NCBI GenBank assembly: GCA_025200525.1
Contig: CM045770.1
Coordinates: 131,778,200 to 131,842,199, forward strand
Direction of reading: 5' to 3'
Source of the DNA: Camellia lanceoleosa
Lineage: Eukaryota > Streptophyta > Magnoliopsida > Ericales > Theaceae
Length of the DNA: 64,000 nucleotides
Shown here piece after piece: positions 21,965 through 36,900 of this stretch (positions are counted from its first letter, which is position 1; the number at the start of each line of letters is the position of its first letter). The notes below the pieces were generated by a model. That model was not told where the DNA came from and did not search any database. It worked only from the letters and a program-made list of their open reading frames with translations. Position numbers and translations under genes: made by a program.

Positions 21965-24900
21965 CTGCACATTAATGTTGTCAGAATCTTTTCTAATCGT
22001 TCAAGTAACTTCCACAAAACACAAAATTACAGGCAAGTCTGGAGAGCTAGAAACTAGAATTGACATTGATGAAACTTAAGTCAGTCGATGAGAAACTGAG
22101 CAGGATCAATGCTTTCCTGCTTCAGATTCAGCACAAGCATTTAACATTTAAGTACAATCATGGTTGTCAGTATAGTCTATCAGTTCAACTGTCAGCACCT
22201 GTTACTCAAACCAAAACAAACTACAAAGCTAATCTCAAGCCAAGTAACTGATTCATGGAGCAGATGCGGGAGCGGGTTTGTGCATGGAAGCATGAAAGCG
22301 ACTTTCTCAAAAATATCTCGAGACTTCAAAGCGTTGATGTATGTTCCATTTATATGTCATACATATTATCAAGCGTTTTATAACTTTTTTATTTATTAAT
22401 TTTTTTATAAAGGTGATTAATATTTACTAAAATAATATTTTTTGATCGGCATATTTACTCAAATAATATTGAAATGCAATTTATATTATGATAAATAAAT
22501 AAAAGAAAACAGAACATTGATTAGCAGCAATCCTTTCTCCCTTCTAAACTTGGTAGACTCATTCCATTATAGTGTGCATGAGAACGCTACCACATGACTT
22601 CCTTACAGTGAGGCTGCTTTTGTGAGCTTGTTTGACCCATTTTCGTTCCAATTCATAAATCCACAAACTTATCTATGATTCGTTAGTCTGCCGCCACAAA
22701 TCACAAAGCTCAGAACCCCCAAATAAAATACAACTTTTGTCAATTGTTAGATATGATTCACAATTATGGATAATTAGTCAATTCATCAAATGCTTGGCAC
22801 CCAGAGACAACCAACTTTAATGTGAAAAAATCTCAATTGAAGAACCACTAATTGAGATAAAAAAATCACGAGCCCAAGGCCACCAAATCAATCCACTAAA
22901 TCAAGTGAGCAATTAAATTAGTCTTACAATCACCAGTGAATCCACACCCAACAGACTTGAGCTTGTCTTGCCTAATCCATGCTCATTGCTCTCTTGGGAT
23001 TTATTTCCAATGTGCCAAGTCCAAGACACGATCAACGTTCAGAATCTACTGAAGGACTTTGACTAAGTGTAACTTGGAGATTATTGGTTCAAGCTCATTG
23101 ATCCATAGATCTCATGATTGATTTCCAAGAGTTGAAGAAACCTCTATCCAGATCACATCTAGGTAGGGAAACCAGACACTAAGATCTGAAAATGACTGAG
23201 ATTCACGCTTTTGTAACTAACTGTGCTGACCTTGACTGCTCAAGTCGTCTCTTCACTGCTCAAGTGATGGAATCAATTTCACAATAGTTTGTAACAGACA
23301 TTGAGATCAAGCAAGGTGAGATCTACTGCTGGACCACCGCTCAAGTGGTGGATCCTTCAATTCTACTGTTCAGTTTGTTGAATCACGTCAGCTTTAATTC
23401 ACAGCTTAAGTGTACAAGAGGGATTCACACACACAAGTACATGTACATGTACTTGCTAAATAAAATTTCAAATGGAAACAAGATTACAACTAAAATAAGT
23501 GTTTGTCAATTGAAATTGCCAAAACTAACTTCTAACACCTGAGGAATGTTAGATGACTCTAGATACTAGTATAAGACACAGCAAAAAGGACATGGATGCC
23601 ATAAAAGCCCAATAACCAGTGCCGAACCTACAAATTTGTTGTTTTGGGAATGGGTGGACTAGGTAAAAGTCCTAAAACTCTAAATACCAAATAAACTAAA
23701 ATTCCAACACAATATAACTCCTAATGTTCCATATTTTTTCATCCAATTTCTTCTTGATCCCCATCAGTTATATACTTAACCTTCAACATTATTTGCATGA
23801 ATTGGCTGGAGAAAACTCAAAACACATTCCTCATGCCTAGAACCCTGAGCTTTTACTATTGTACAAAGCTATTCTAAACCGAAGATATCTTTATTTTCAT
23901 ATGCATCCATGACTTGATAGAAAATTACATCCTATCATTTCAATAACCCTGATGGAAATTAATTTTTGATTTTCCAATTTCTATGAGCATCAAAAATAAA
24001 TTTTACCAAAATAATTACCTGAGGTCGTATTACCCTGTCCATCTCCAACATAATATCCTCAAGTAAGCAACCTTCTTCACGATTTTTATAGTGAGAGAAT
24101 AGATGGTTAGCATGCAGCAAATCATATGAGCGTGGATAAGTTGAGAATGGCTCACACCTACATGTAGCAGAGCAAATATTAGTAAGATATATTAATGAAA
24201 TTTTAGCATGCAGTAGCTAACTAGCAATAGTCATTAGATAAAAACTTACCAGTCGTGAAAAGCACCAATCAGACCTCGGTTATATATAGCAGATAATGTA
24301 TTATTCATGCTTATTGGAACTATGTTCATCACCCAAACAGGCCATGTACTCAATGCAACTGCAAATCCACCACAAAATGCATTCATATCCATGACATTTC
24401 GTACTTCTGTCTCATCCACATTCATCAGCCTCCAGTACTGGCGAACTTGATCTTGCCAAAAGAGGGTATTTGAAATGAATTTTTTTTGATTGATACCTAA
24501 GGTAAGCATATAAATGATAAGTTAAAAAACTGCAAACATTAATGTCGATAGATATTTTTGGGTAATCCTAGTGCTAAACCCCAGACAAGAAGGAACAAAT
24601 TAATGTTCTACATCCATGTCAACCGCTATGTGATGGAAAAAAACATAGTTATGACATTTGTTCCAAGAGCCGAGCAGTAAGGAAACTAGAGTCAGAAAAA
24701 TACAAATTTTAAGACTAAAATCACCATAATCTACCAACCACATGTATTTCAGCATTCACTAAATCATCTTGAAACCTCGTCCTCATAAAACATAACATGA
24801 TTATCATCACAGTTTTTATTGAATATCCTAATGATAGTCGAAACTAATCTTTTATTCACCAAGAAAACCACTTACTAAAATTTTTCATGATCTAAGTCAG

Positions 24901-27900
24901 CAAAAATTGAGTCCAATACATGTCAAAATTTTCCACACCAAGTCTATGAGAATTAGAGAATCAACTCTAGCCAAAAAAAATTCCCTCAAATAGCAAGCAT
25001 TTGCTATATACACTTATGCTGAATTCAGAATTGGTGATGTTGGTAGTATATGTTTCCATCATACAAAGATTTGCAAGCATCATATAAACACAGAATTAGT
25101 TGGCATAGATCCCTCATCTACACTAAGTGCAGTAAGAACTTCAACTCCACTGATTATCCATATTAATCTAATCAAAGCATAAAATAACTTTCATTTAGCA
25201 GAAAGTTGAGTATCAGTGGTGCACTGGAAAACTACTATCCTGACAGCAAGGCTTTAGCTGAATCACGTTCACTTTTAATGCCCTACTTCTTGAGACAAAT
25301 CATAAAAGTAAACAAACATAATAATGTTGAAAATAGCTTCCATATGCAGTTTTAATTCTTTGCTCAATGAACAGTGAACAAAATAATGCCTCTAAGTTAA
25401 ATAATTATAAAAATAGATACAAGCATTCTTGATAAAAATGCCATTATATTCAAATTGCATGCAAAATTAGGAGCAAAAAAATAAAAACCAGAATTCAATT
25501 CTATACCATGCTCAGTAAAAGAGATTGTGCCAGACCTATACTACTAAGACTTTCAGAATATTCTGAAAGGCGCTGTGGCTTTGGAGGAAGCTTGTGAGAC
25601 TCCACTTGTGCTTTACTTAGTGTGACACAGTTCCTAAGTGACGTGTTCCATGATGGATTAGAATCATCTACAGAATCACATATATGTATGAGCTTCTGCT
25701 CTGCGTTGTGGAGAAGACATGATTGATTTTCTTGCTTAATCCAGATTGCAGTCTGAACTTTTTGAGCGAAGAGCTTCCAGCACATTCCAGAAGTCAAATT
25801 CATCAACTTATTCCATATCAATGGATAATCTTTATCCTTTCTGTATGCAGGTGGAGCTGAATAAACAAAATATCCATTAGATCGCAGGAGGCGATTCACT
25901 TCTTTGAGAAGAATACCATCTACAAAACAACAGCAACAACAACAAAAGTCGAAATTAATCAAAAGGAAAATTAAGAAAATATGATAAGGCACATAAATCC
26001 TGCAATACAAAGTAAAGTCCAACTTGGAATCGTACTTAGATTGACAAATAACCCGAGCACAAGTTCAGTCAACCACTAGGTAAGGATAAAAGTGAGTTAC
26101 AGTGCAATGCTTTAGCCCTTTATCACTGTCTTAAAAGTTTTCTAGCAAATTTATTCAATTCAAAATAATTATAGAATTTATTGCTTCTTGATGAACATAC
26201 CAATCATCAACAGCTATGTCAAAGTCTCTTATAAGGAGCTGCTTTTTTCTCTTCCCTTCTTTTCTTTCTTTCTTTATTTATTATTATTATTTTATTTCTT
26301 GGCCCTCTAGGTAAAACTGTTATACATGCTTGAATGCTTCTACCAGAAGTTCAGGTCCCAATTCATAGAGGTGTTTGTTATATGGCTGCCTTATGAAGTT
26401 TTAAATTGTTTATCTTCGTCTGTAGAGTTAGAAGTTGTGTTCCCTATCTTTTGGACTTTAGATTGTTTGTTATGTGTGTTTATCTTTCAGAATGTCAAAA
26501 ACTTGTTCCTCTTTTTAAGGGGTAATGCAGGTTCCATGTAGTGTTAGTGGAGTCAAGTTGTTAGTCTTCATCTTATCCATTTAGCACTAAGCATGGACAC
26601 AAACATGGACATGTGGCATGACATGAACATGATATTGACAGTCTGACAAGAAAACTTTCAAAAAATGTAGGATATGGCACGTGGGGGACACGTGCAAAAT
26701 ATATAATTTTATATATTTATTGTAATATTATATGTAAGGATAAATGACAAATAATCATCTATTATATAAATGAACATTTAAGTCAAAGATAATAATTTTT
26801 AAAATCTAGAGACAGAGAATATGTATAAATTAACATTGTTTTTGTTTTATCATTGAATTCCACGTTAAGTTTATTCAAACTTATAAACGCGGTTTCATAT
26901 GTGTGTAAGTGTTGGAAAGTGTCCAACAAATGTTGTGTCGTGTTGTGTCGTGTCGGACATGACAAGTTACCTTCTTGGAAATGTTCGGTGCTTCTTAGAT
27001 GAGAACCATATCAACAAAAAGCAGCGTTTGGATTTTCAAGTAAAACAGTGTGTTTGGGGATTTATTTTTTCCCTTGAAGCAAAGCTATCTCTACAAAACT
27101 TTTCAACCTCAGTTAGTGCAATAAAACAGGGTGGCTATTGCAACACTACCAAAATGTTGGAAAGGGTGAAATTGAGTTGATTTCTACAGTATTAGGTTGC
27201 AGGACTTGCTGAGATAGTCATCTGGATTTCTTTGGACAAAACTATTTTATGGTGTTTAATTGTAGATTTTGGCCATGTTTGTTAGGGCTATATAAGGGGT
27301 GGATACGAGGGGGGACCAGATAGTATATGATGTGGGTCCCACATGTTTTCTTGTCTCCCTATATCCTGTGTTTGGTTGCTCCAGATATAGGGAGTCCGGA
27401 TAGTATATGATGCAAAAGGGGATATGCAATACCAATCCCCCCATGGTATTGTATATGCAATACCAAACATAATATAAGTGACCCCACTGTATATATAATC
27501 TATCTTATATCCTACAATATATTATATCTCATCTTTATCCTTAGGTATTATATATCCTCCTCAAACCCTTATATTAAATGTGGACAATCAAATGGGGCCT
27601 TTGTGCCAAAAACATAGGGGAAAAGGTTGGGGACGACATGAATCCGAGAATAGTAGCTTGGGAGTGCCTATAGGAGCGTATGTATATTTTCTATATTAAA
27701 TGTATAAATACATTCTAACAATATATTTTTTTTCTATTTATTATAATATGTGTTAAAATATGAATAAATATTAGAGATTGAAGATGTCAACTTCAAATTG
27801 TCTTTGTTAAATATTATGTAAATACAAAGTACTAAAATATGTTTTGAGTTATTTTTCTTTTGTTTCTTTGAAATATGTATATTTGAAAGAACCACCTCAA

Positions 27901-30900
27901 TGAGGAGCGAATTTCTTACTAAGAAGCATAGAATCGAGTTTATGAGTAAGAGACATCACTCCAGTAGGAGTTTCCTACTACTAAGACATGCGTATGTGCA
28001 CAAAGAAGAAGAAAGCCAAGAGCTTTCCCTCACAAGGATTCAGCAAATCTCACACAAAACACTATATAAACTCCATTGAATAATTGAGATTTCACATATA
28101 TTTATAGGCCACAAACTCTTATTTCTGTAAGGATTAGGACTCAACTTTAGAAACAAATAATATTTTGTAAATACAAATGTTCTAGAACAATTAGGACTCC
28201 AAATAAAAATCAAATAACATTACTTGATACAATATGACTACTAGATTATGAAGCACAGATACTTCAAATAGAGTGACGTATCCATATCGTATTCATATCG
28301 GATATCGATACTCTTTGGATATTCACAGATATGTATCGGATACTTTATTAAAAGTATTAGATACTTAATTTTGAAGTATCGGATACGTATTACTTGTTTT
28401 ACGAAATTATAATTGTAAGGATAAATATAAGAATATTTTTTTAATACTTTATTTAGTTCTTTAATATGAAGAACATAGTGAGTTAAATAATATAATTTGT
28501 CAAATTGATGTATCCTAATTGTTTCATGCATGTCCCCTATAAATACATAGAAAGTAAAGATTAATAAGAGAATATAATAATATTAAATAAATAAGAAAGT
28601 AAACTTGAATACAACATTTTTTACTAGTGCCAAAGGGAAAAAAGCACAGGGATAAGTTGTGGATTGTTCTATTATTGTAATATAAACATGTTAGACTTGA
28701 TATTGAAATGAAATATTTGCAAGACCTACTAGCTTCAATTAATAACTAATTTTTAAAGATTAGTATTTTGCATTATAAAATTACATTGTGGCTTCTTAAC
28801 ATTCTTTAGCTTATGTGTAACTCACTACTAATAATTTTAAAAATATATATTTTTCACAAATGTATCCTAGCTGTACCCGTATCTTATTTTTTTAGGTTTT
28901 GTCATATTGCCATATCCATATCTCGTATCCATATCCGTGCTTCCTAGCTACTAGACCCATGCACATTGAAAAGTGTTAACTTAGGCTTTGGAGGGAGAAA
29001 TTAAACATTGTATTATTAAATTAATCAAAAGAACTAGAAGAAAAGTATCTATAATGTAAACTAAACAAATCATAATAACAAAACCAAATACTAAACTACC
29101 CTTAAGCTAAATAATAAATAATACACGTTCAGGATGTGACAGTAGGAAGCAGTGAGAGTTTGTCAAGTAGAAAGCAGAAACACAAAACAGTGTGAGACTT
29201 TGTGAAAAAGTCAACCAACTGCATAGTAGAGGAAACAAAGGACAACAAAGTGTGAGACTGAAGATGATGATGCAGAAGTGACAACAATCTCAATATGCTT
29301 GGTCTTCTCATGAAAAACAGAGTTATGTGTAATATGAATGGCACTCTTATCATCACAATACATAGGAGTGGACATAAAAAATGAGATACCAAGATCCACA
29401 AAAAGCCAATGCAATCAAACAATTTCAGCAGTTGTAATAGCCATAGCACAATATTCAGCCTTAGCAAAAGAAAGAGTAATAACACTACGTTTTTTGCTTT
29501 TCCAGAAAATGAGTTACTCAGAAAAACACAAAAACTAGTAGTGAATTTAAGATCCATGTGCATCTCCTGCCTAGAAAACATCAGAAAAAGCATGGAGTCC
29601 CAAAGAAGATAAAGAAGAAAATAACAAACTCTGATGCAAAGAGTCTTGAAGATAATACAAGATACAAAGAACAGCAGCACAGTGAACTGTAGTGGGAGAG
29701 GAAACAAATTGACTAACATTATGGATTGCATAAGCAACATCAGGGCGTGTAGTGGCTTCTAACAAGAACATGATACAGATTGTAGTGGCTTCTATCCCAA
29801 TTGTACCACATTTTAGAGCATGTGGTGTACCATGTTCCCATTTTCATTCCTTGTACCAGAATGATCTACATTCTAGGTAACATAGGTTCCAACACTGATA
29901 AAGCAATGCAAAAAATTTAGACAGCTCACAAGCTCGCTCTTTATCGTTCAAGTTTTGAATGGCGCATGAAATTCTAAAAGCTAAATTCATCTCAAATATA
30001 GCAAATTTAAGTTCATGTATATTAGCAAAATTGACCTTTCTAAAAGCCAATATCTAAAAGATAACAGATTGAACTTCAGTAAAACTTCCCTTCTAATAAA
30101 CATACCATTTTCATGCCAATCAACACGACACCTCGAACAGTGAACCATTTCAAAAGAGCTACTAGGATATGGTAGTTGTTTTGTGGCTAAAGCAGCAATC
30201 ATTGCTCCAATTCCTCGCTCCAAAGCAAATTGAATTTGATTTTCATGGCCATCTTTGGGAGCAAAGGACATTGTTTGTATATTTAAGTCAAGAAGATAAG
30301 CTGAGAAGCTAGCAACACCACAACCAACATCTAGAACTTGAAATACCCCAGCAGAACGCAGATCACCGGAATCATTAGTTGTCATATTTCCTAACCTACA
30401 ATAAGAAAATAAAATAATAATAATATCAATAGAAATAACAATAAATTGGAAAAATAACCTCAGGATCTGTCTTTAGTGAAACCATAATAACTACTAGTCT
30501 GTGCCACGTATAATAAGTAAAAGCATTGCTAAACTCAGATAATAGAATTTAGATACGGAACTACCCAAAGAGGCAATGACTAATTAACTGTATAGTCCTA
30601 TAAATACAACTGGAAGATAGGCAGTTGCACTGTAAAACACCCATCTTTTAAAGCCTGATACAAGAAAGAATACCATACACATGTCATGCTGGTATACTTT
30701 AATTGTTTGCTCACTAAAGTGAAATACATAATAGAGCATAATAAAAATAACATTTTAAAAAAATCGAATGGAGATCATTTTTTTAAGTAAAACTGTAGAA
30801 AAACAACTGTCAAGTAATCCAATCACTATCAAATATGACATTTGTATGAGAAAATATCATCAACGATTTTATGCCCTTCTCTTGTGACTATATAATGCTA

Positions 30901-33900
30901 TATTTTACAGTTTTTTCTGTTACTCGTATGCATTAATTTTTTCCTGTTATTCCATATGCATCATGACTATTACCTAACTAATCAATGTCTCCAAAAAGTA
31001 ATCACTTTATCATCTATTTGCATACTTACAAGGACTTTATTCATTATTCTTCCTTTAGTGGCAAAAGAACTTGAAAAGATGCAGAAAAAGTTTCATTTGG
31101 GACGTATTGGTAACGAGTTTAAACATTAATCGGTGAATTGGGACATAGTTTGTGCTATTATTAGAGAGAAAAGTTTGGAGATTCGGAGGCTTGAAATTTT
31201 CAACCTGGTCCTCTTAAAGAAAACAACTATGTAGATATGCCAGTGAGAGGGACTAGAAGAAAAGCATCCAAATCAGTTGGAAAAGTAACTACTTTGAGAT
31301 TGGATGTGAGCGGGGCCAGACTGCTCAGGTAATAATAATTTTTAAGAACATAGAAAGCAGATCCTTCAAAGAGATATAAGATAGATAGTTGATAGTTCAA
31401 ATATTACTCCATCATGGGCTTATAAAAGTTTGGCCCAAGGAAAAGATAGGAAGGAATGTAAATGTACAAGGGAGCTACATATCCAAACAAATTGACGGAA
31501 GTCAAGCACTTCCAATGTCCTTTTGTCATAAAGATCAGATACTGAGAAGGAAGAGAAGAGAAAATCAGAGTCAGATTTAGTCAACCATAAGAGTTAGCTC
31601 AAGGCAACCAAGGTTCTGCTACATTGTCAGTGATAAGTTGTACTTTGGTTACTCCATCTTCATCAAAACCTGACATAAAATGCCATAAGTTGCAAAGCCC
31701 AAAGGAAATAGAAACCCCGACGAAAGCTACCCCCACTAGAACACAGAAAAGTGTAGATTTAGAGAAGAGAAAGAGTTAGGGTATGACTTAGACCTCATCC
31801 CCTTTTATATAGATAATAATCAGTAATTACAGGAGTGCCACAAGGCATAAATTATGGGCCAGCCCATTACACCAATTACAGGAGAAAATCAAATAAGAAT
31901 AAAATCACACAATATTATTTCCTATTCTAACACCCACCCTCAAGTTGGTGCGAAAATATCTCTCATACCCAACTTGTTAAGAATGCCATTAAATGATTTG
32001 CTCCCTAGTCCCTTTGTGAGAACATCTGCTAATTGGTCCCCAGTCTTCACAAAAGGAATACATACGGTGCCACTAGTAAGCTTTTCCTTGATGAAATGCT
32101 TATCAATCTCCATATGCTTAGTTCTGTCATGTTGAACTGGATTATGAGCTACGTTAATTGTGGCCTTGTTGTCACAGTATAATCTCATGGAATCGATCTG
32201 ATGCAGTAGCCCCAAGTCTCCCAACAATAGTCTAATCCATAGCAACTCACATACAGCTTGAGCCATAATCCTGAATTTTGCCTCAAAGACTAGATCTAGC
32301 AACCACATTACATATTTGTTTGGGAAACCGTGGTTGAGGCTATTATAGCCTGATTTGAATTATTAGCCAAAAAGCCTCCAAATCAGATTTTTTCAAAAAA
32401 AAAAAAATAGGCTTAGCGACGGACAATGTAGGCTGTGCCTACACTGTCACAGCCTCAAAAGTCATCATCAACGGCTAAATTACCATTTTACCCCTTTACA
32501 TCAATTTAAAAAATTATAAGTTAGGGACAACTTTGTCATTTAAATTCAAACATCATTTCAACACACTTTTCAATACAACAACTCAACTAAAAATTCATCT
32601 CATCTTCCCAAACACAAAAACAAAAATAGCCTACTAAAATAGCCAAAAAGCCTCTAAAATAGCCACTTCCCAAACGAGGCCTTTGTTTCTTACTTCGCCA
32701 TATAACTAGATTGCCTCCAACAAATGTGCAATATCCTGAAATTGATCGTCTGTCAGTGATTGATCCAGCCTAATCCGTATCAGTGAATGCCTCCACACTG
32801 AGGAGTCCATGTTTTGAGAAATAAAGACCTTTTCCAGGAGAAGCCTTCAAGTATCTCAGAATTCTCATAACTGCCTCTAAGTGAGAATTTCTAGGAGCAT
32901 GCATAAATTGGCTAACCATGCTCACTGCAATGACAATGTCTGGACGTGAGTGAGACAAGTAAATGAGCTTACCCACTAGCCTCTGGTATCTCCCCCTGTC
33001 CACTGGATCTCCCTCTTGATCCTCACTCAGTTTTTGGCCGGTTCTGAAGGTGTATCACATGATCTACCTCCAAGCATTCCCGTTTCCTTTAGCAAGTCAA
33101 GTACATACTTCCTCTAGCATATGAAGATGCCATCCTTAGACCGAGCTACTTCAATGTTCAAAAAATACTTCAAATAGCTTAAGTCTTTGATTTCAAACTC
33201 CTTGGCTAAGTATTCTTTCAATCGAGGAATCTTCTCAATATCATCTCCTGTCAAAACAATATCATCAACATAGACAATAAGAGCTGTGGTTTTACCATGG
33301 GAAGAGTGTTTCACAAACAAGGTGTGATCAACTTGACTTTGCTTGAACCTATATTTCAGCATAGCTTAAGCAAACCTTTCAAACCAAGCTCTAAGAGACT
33401 GCTTTAGTCCATAAAGTGACTTTTGGAACCTGCATACTTTACCGTTGGACTTAACATCCGCAAAACCAGGAGGAATATCCATATAGACCTCTTCTGCTAA
33501 GTCTCCATGAAGGAAAGCATTCTTCACATCAAACTGATGAAGTGGCCAATCCAAATTTGCAGCAAGAGAAAGTAAGATTCACAGAATTCGTCTTAGCAAC
33601 TGGTGCAAATGTCTCTTGATAATCCACCCCATAAGTCTGAGTGAAACCCTTGGCAACCAGTCTTACTTTGTACCGTTCTATGGAACCATCTGCTTTGTGT
33701 TTTACCGTGTACACCCACTTATACCTAACTGGATTTTTGCCTCTAGGTAACTCCACTAACTCCCAAGTGCCACTCTTGCTGAGAGCTCCCATCTCTTCTA
33801 TCATGGCCTGCTTCCATTCAGGAATAAAGAGAGAATTCTGAAAATTGGTAAGGAGACCCACAGAAGACACATTAGACAAAAAGGCTTTATATGAGGTAGA

Positions 33901-36900
33901 CAGATTAGAATGAAAGACATGATTACTAATAGGATGTTGAGTACATGACCTAACCCCTTTCCTATTAGCAATGGGAATATCAAGATTTGAAAAATCAGGA
34001 ATAGGAGCACTAGAATTAGAATTTCCTGGACTCTCAGTAGAGAGGGGTGACTCTGGACACTTATTCGGAGAAGAAGTTGGCAATGGAGGAAGGAAAGTAA
34101 GCTCTTGCATCTAGGTGACTTGCTGTCTATCCTTGTCCCAGATATAAACTTTGCCTGCTTCCTTTTCCTCAACAACTGCTGGCTCATCATCCTTCATGTG
34201 TTCAACCACTGGCGGAAGTGGAACAAGAATCTCTTCACACCAAGGCTCCCCCAGAAGGGATGACTGTGATACAAGGGAGGTCGGAAAGTAAGGCTAAGAC
34301 TCAAAAAAGGTGACAACCATGGAGACAAACCATTTGCGAGTAGGAGGATGATAACACTTATAACCCTTTTTGGTGGCAGAATAACCCAGAAAAACACACT
34401 TAAGAGACTTAGGATCCAATTTACCACGAGTGGGTGAATGATTATGGACAAAGCAAACACAACCAAAAGTCTTAGGAGAAATGGAGAACCCAGAAAGGTT
34501 AGACCTGAACAAAACTTGAAGAGATGTTTGTTTTGAAAGACTTGGGTAAGAAGACAATTAATCAAATAAGCGACGGTGAGAACCGCTTCCCTCCAATAGG
34601 AGTAAGGAACCTTCATCTCAAAGGATAGACAACGAGTGACATCAAAGAGATGGCGATTTTTGTGTTCTGCAACACCATTCTATTGAGGGGTGTTAGTACA
34701 TGAAGTCTGGTGAATAATGTCATGAGTGGCGAAATAAGTGGCAAGACCAAAGTCAATATATTCCCCCCCATATCACAACGTAGAATTTTGACAACTGCTC
34801 CAAACTGAGTACAAAACATTTTATGAAAGTTTTGAAACACAGAAAATACCTCACTCTTATCTTTCATCAAAAAGACCCAAGTCGCCTTAGAACAATCATC
34901 TATGAAGGTAACAAATCATTTTTGACCGGTTAAAGACACAAAATGGGATGGACCCCATACATCAAAATGAATCAACGAAATGGAACTAAACTTTTATTAA
35001 GAGAAGGAGCAAAAGAGGCTTTGTGTTGTTTTCCAAGTTAACGAGACTCATATTGAAAATCTCACACATTATTTTTCTCAAAAACGAAAGGAAATAAATG
35101 CTTAAGTAATAAAAAAGAGGGATGTCCTAAGCGATGGTGCCACAGCCAAATGTCTTCCTTGGTAGATAGTAACTGAATACATGAATGAGCCAACTAGTCT
35201 GTCTGATCCAGAATGTAGAGCCCATGTTCCTCTTTACCATTGCCAATTCTCTTCCTCATGATAAGGTCCTGAAAAAGACAATGATTAGGAAAAAAACGTC
35301 ACGCTACAATTTAAGTAACGGGTAATACGACTCAAAGATAATAGATTAACACTAAAATTGGGAACATGGAGGATAGAGGACAAAGGAAGGGAAGAGGTGG
35401 CATGAATTAAACCTTTCCCTCACACAGACGATATCATACCATCAGCAATACGCACTTTTTCCTGACTTGAGGAGGGGTTATACTTGGAAAATAAATTAGA
35501 GGAGCCAGACATATGGTTGGAAGCACTAGAGTCAACAATCCATAGTACAGGTGTATGATATAGCAATACACATGGAGAGGAAGTCAAGTTACCTAAAGTA
35601 ACAAAGGAAGAAGAGGGTGCACCTGTAACAGAAGTGGAGGCTCGACGGTCTAGAAAATGGCGAAGAGCAAACTCAAAATCCGAGGTAGACAACCCCAAAA
35701 TGTCAGTAGGATATGAGACAACCGGAGATGAAGACGGTGGCTCAATAGTGTCTAAGAGATGTGCCCGAATACCAGGACGGTCTCCTCGACCTTTGGACTG
35801 ACCAGACTGACTCCCGCGAGTACCAGAACGGTCTCCTCTGCCACCAGAAGGAGTCCCATGTAGCTTCCAACAAGTTTCCCGGGTGTGGCGAGATCGACGA
35901 CAGTAGTCACAATAAAGATTATCCTTCTTAGAGGAAGGACGAAAACCACCAGACACACGGTCTCCATCTCGAGGGGGCGCAAAAACCAAGGCCAAGCGAT
36001 CAGTACTAGCAGAAGAAAGCATCGCAGAGCGGCGACTCTCATCATTCTGCACAAAAACAAAGGCTTCCTGAAAAGAAGAAAGCACATCCATACCAAGTAC
36101 TCTGCCCCGAACCGGATCATATTCCACATTTAGGCCTTCCAAGAACTTGAAGACTTGCTCCTGCGCCACAAACTTCTGGTAACCCGCAGAATCAGTGGGA
36201 CAAACGGGCTTGTAATCCTGAAGGTGTTCAAGCTGCTTCCATCCATTACTAAGAAAGGTAAAATACTAGAGGATAGTCAACTCACCTTGTACCGACCTTT
36301 CAATGGAACGACGTAACTCGAAAGCCTGTGAGAAGTTCCCCTTCCGGGAGTAAGTAGTAGCCACGGCCTCCCAAATATCCTGTGCAGTGTCCATAGAGAG
36401 ATAGCCCTCGCTAATCTCCGAGACCATAGAATGGATCAACCAACCCATAATGAGGAAGTTGGTGATCTCCCACTGATTATAACTCAGGTCCGTAGTAGTA
36501 GGTTCCTGTATCCTGTTATCCACATATCCCATCTTCCCTTTACTCTTCAAAAAGATAGTCAAACTCTACGACCACACTAGATAGTTCTGACCGTTGAATA
36601 GAGAGGCAGTGATTTTAAGACTAGGGTTAAGGGTATCAATCATAGTAGTAAGGATAATAGAACTCTCACTCTTAGGTGTCTGAGAAGTAGTGGACACCGG
36701 GAAAGTCTACCATGGATACTATACTAATAAACCTTTAAAAAAAACTAGTCTCAATCACAAACCTAGAAGATAATAGTGGAAGGAAAGACACAACAATCAC
36801 AAAGAAAGCATAAAGAATTAAAAACTTTTTTTTTTTTTTTTCTTTCCCTTTTTCTCTTTGTTGTTTACAAAAGAGACAGACAAAGAAGATGACAGAGAAC

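Larger units (their letters stand above)
25920..30105 (-). other. PMT intron 3
   Basis: 4,186 bp. It holds hAT-like elements at 26584-26990 and 28246-28947, a small MITE at 27271-27599 and a copia remnant at 29129-29775. The rest (25920-26580, 27600-28245, 29776-30105) shows no gene. Confidence 0.7.

Noticed and set aside
21965..24018. A further PMT exon within intron 6
   Set aside because: Exon 6 ends in phase 0 at RPQ and exon 7 resumes at the expected IIRDE block, so no residues are missing.
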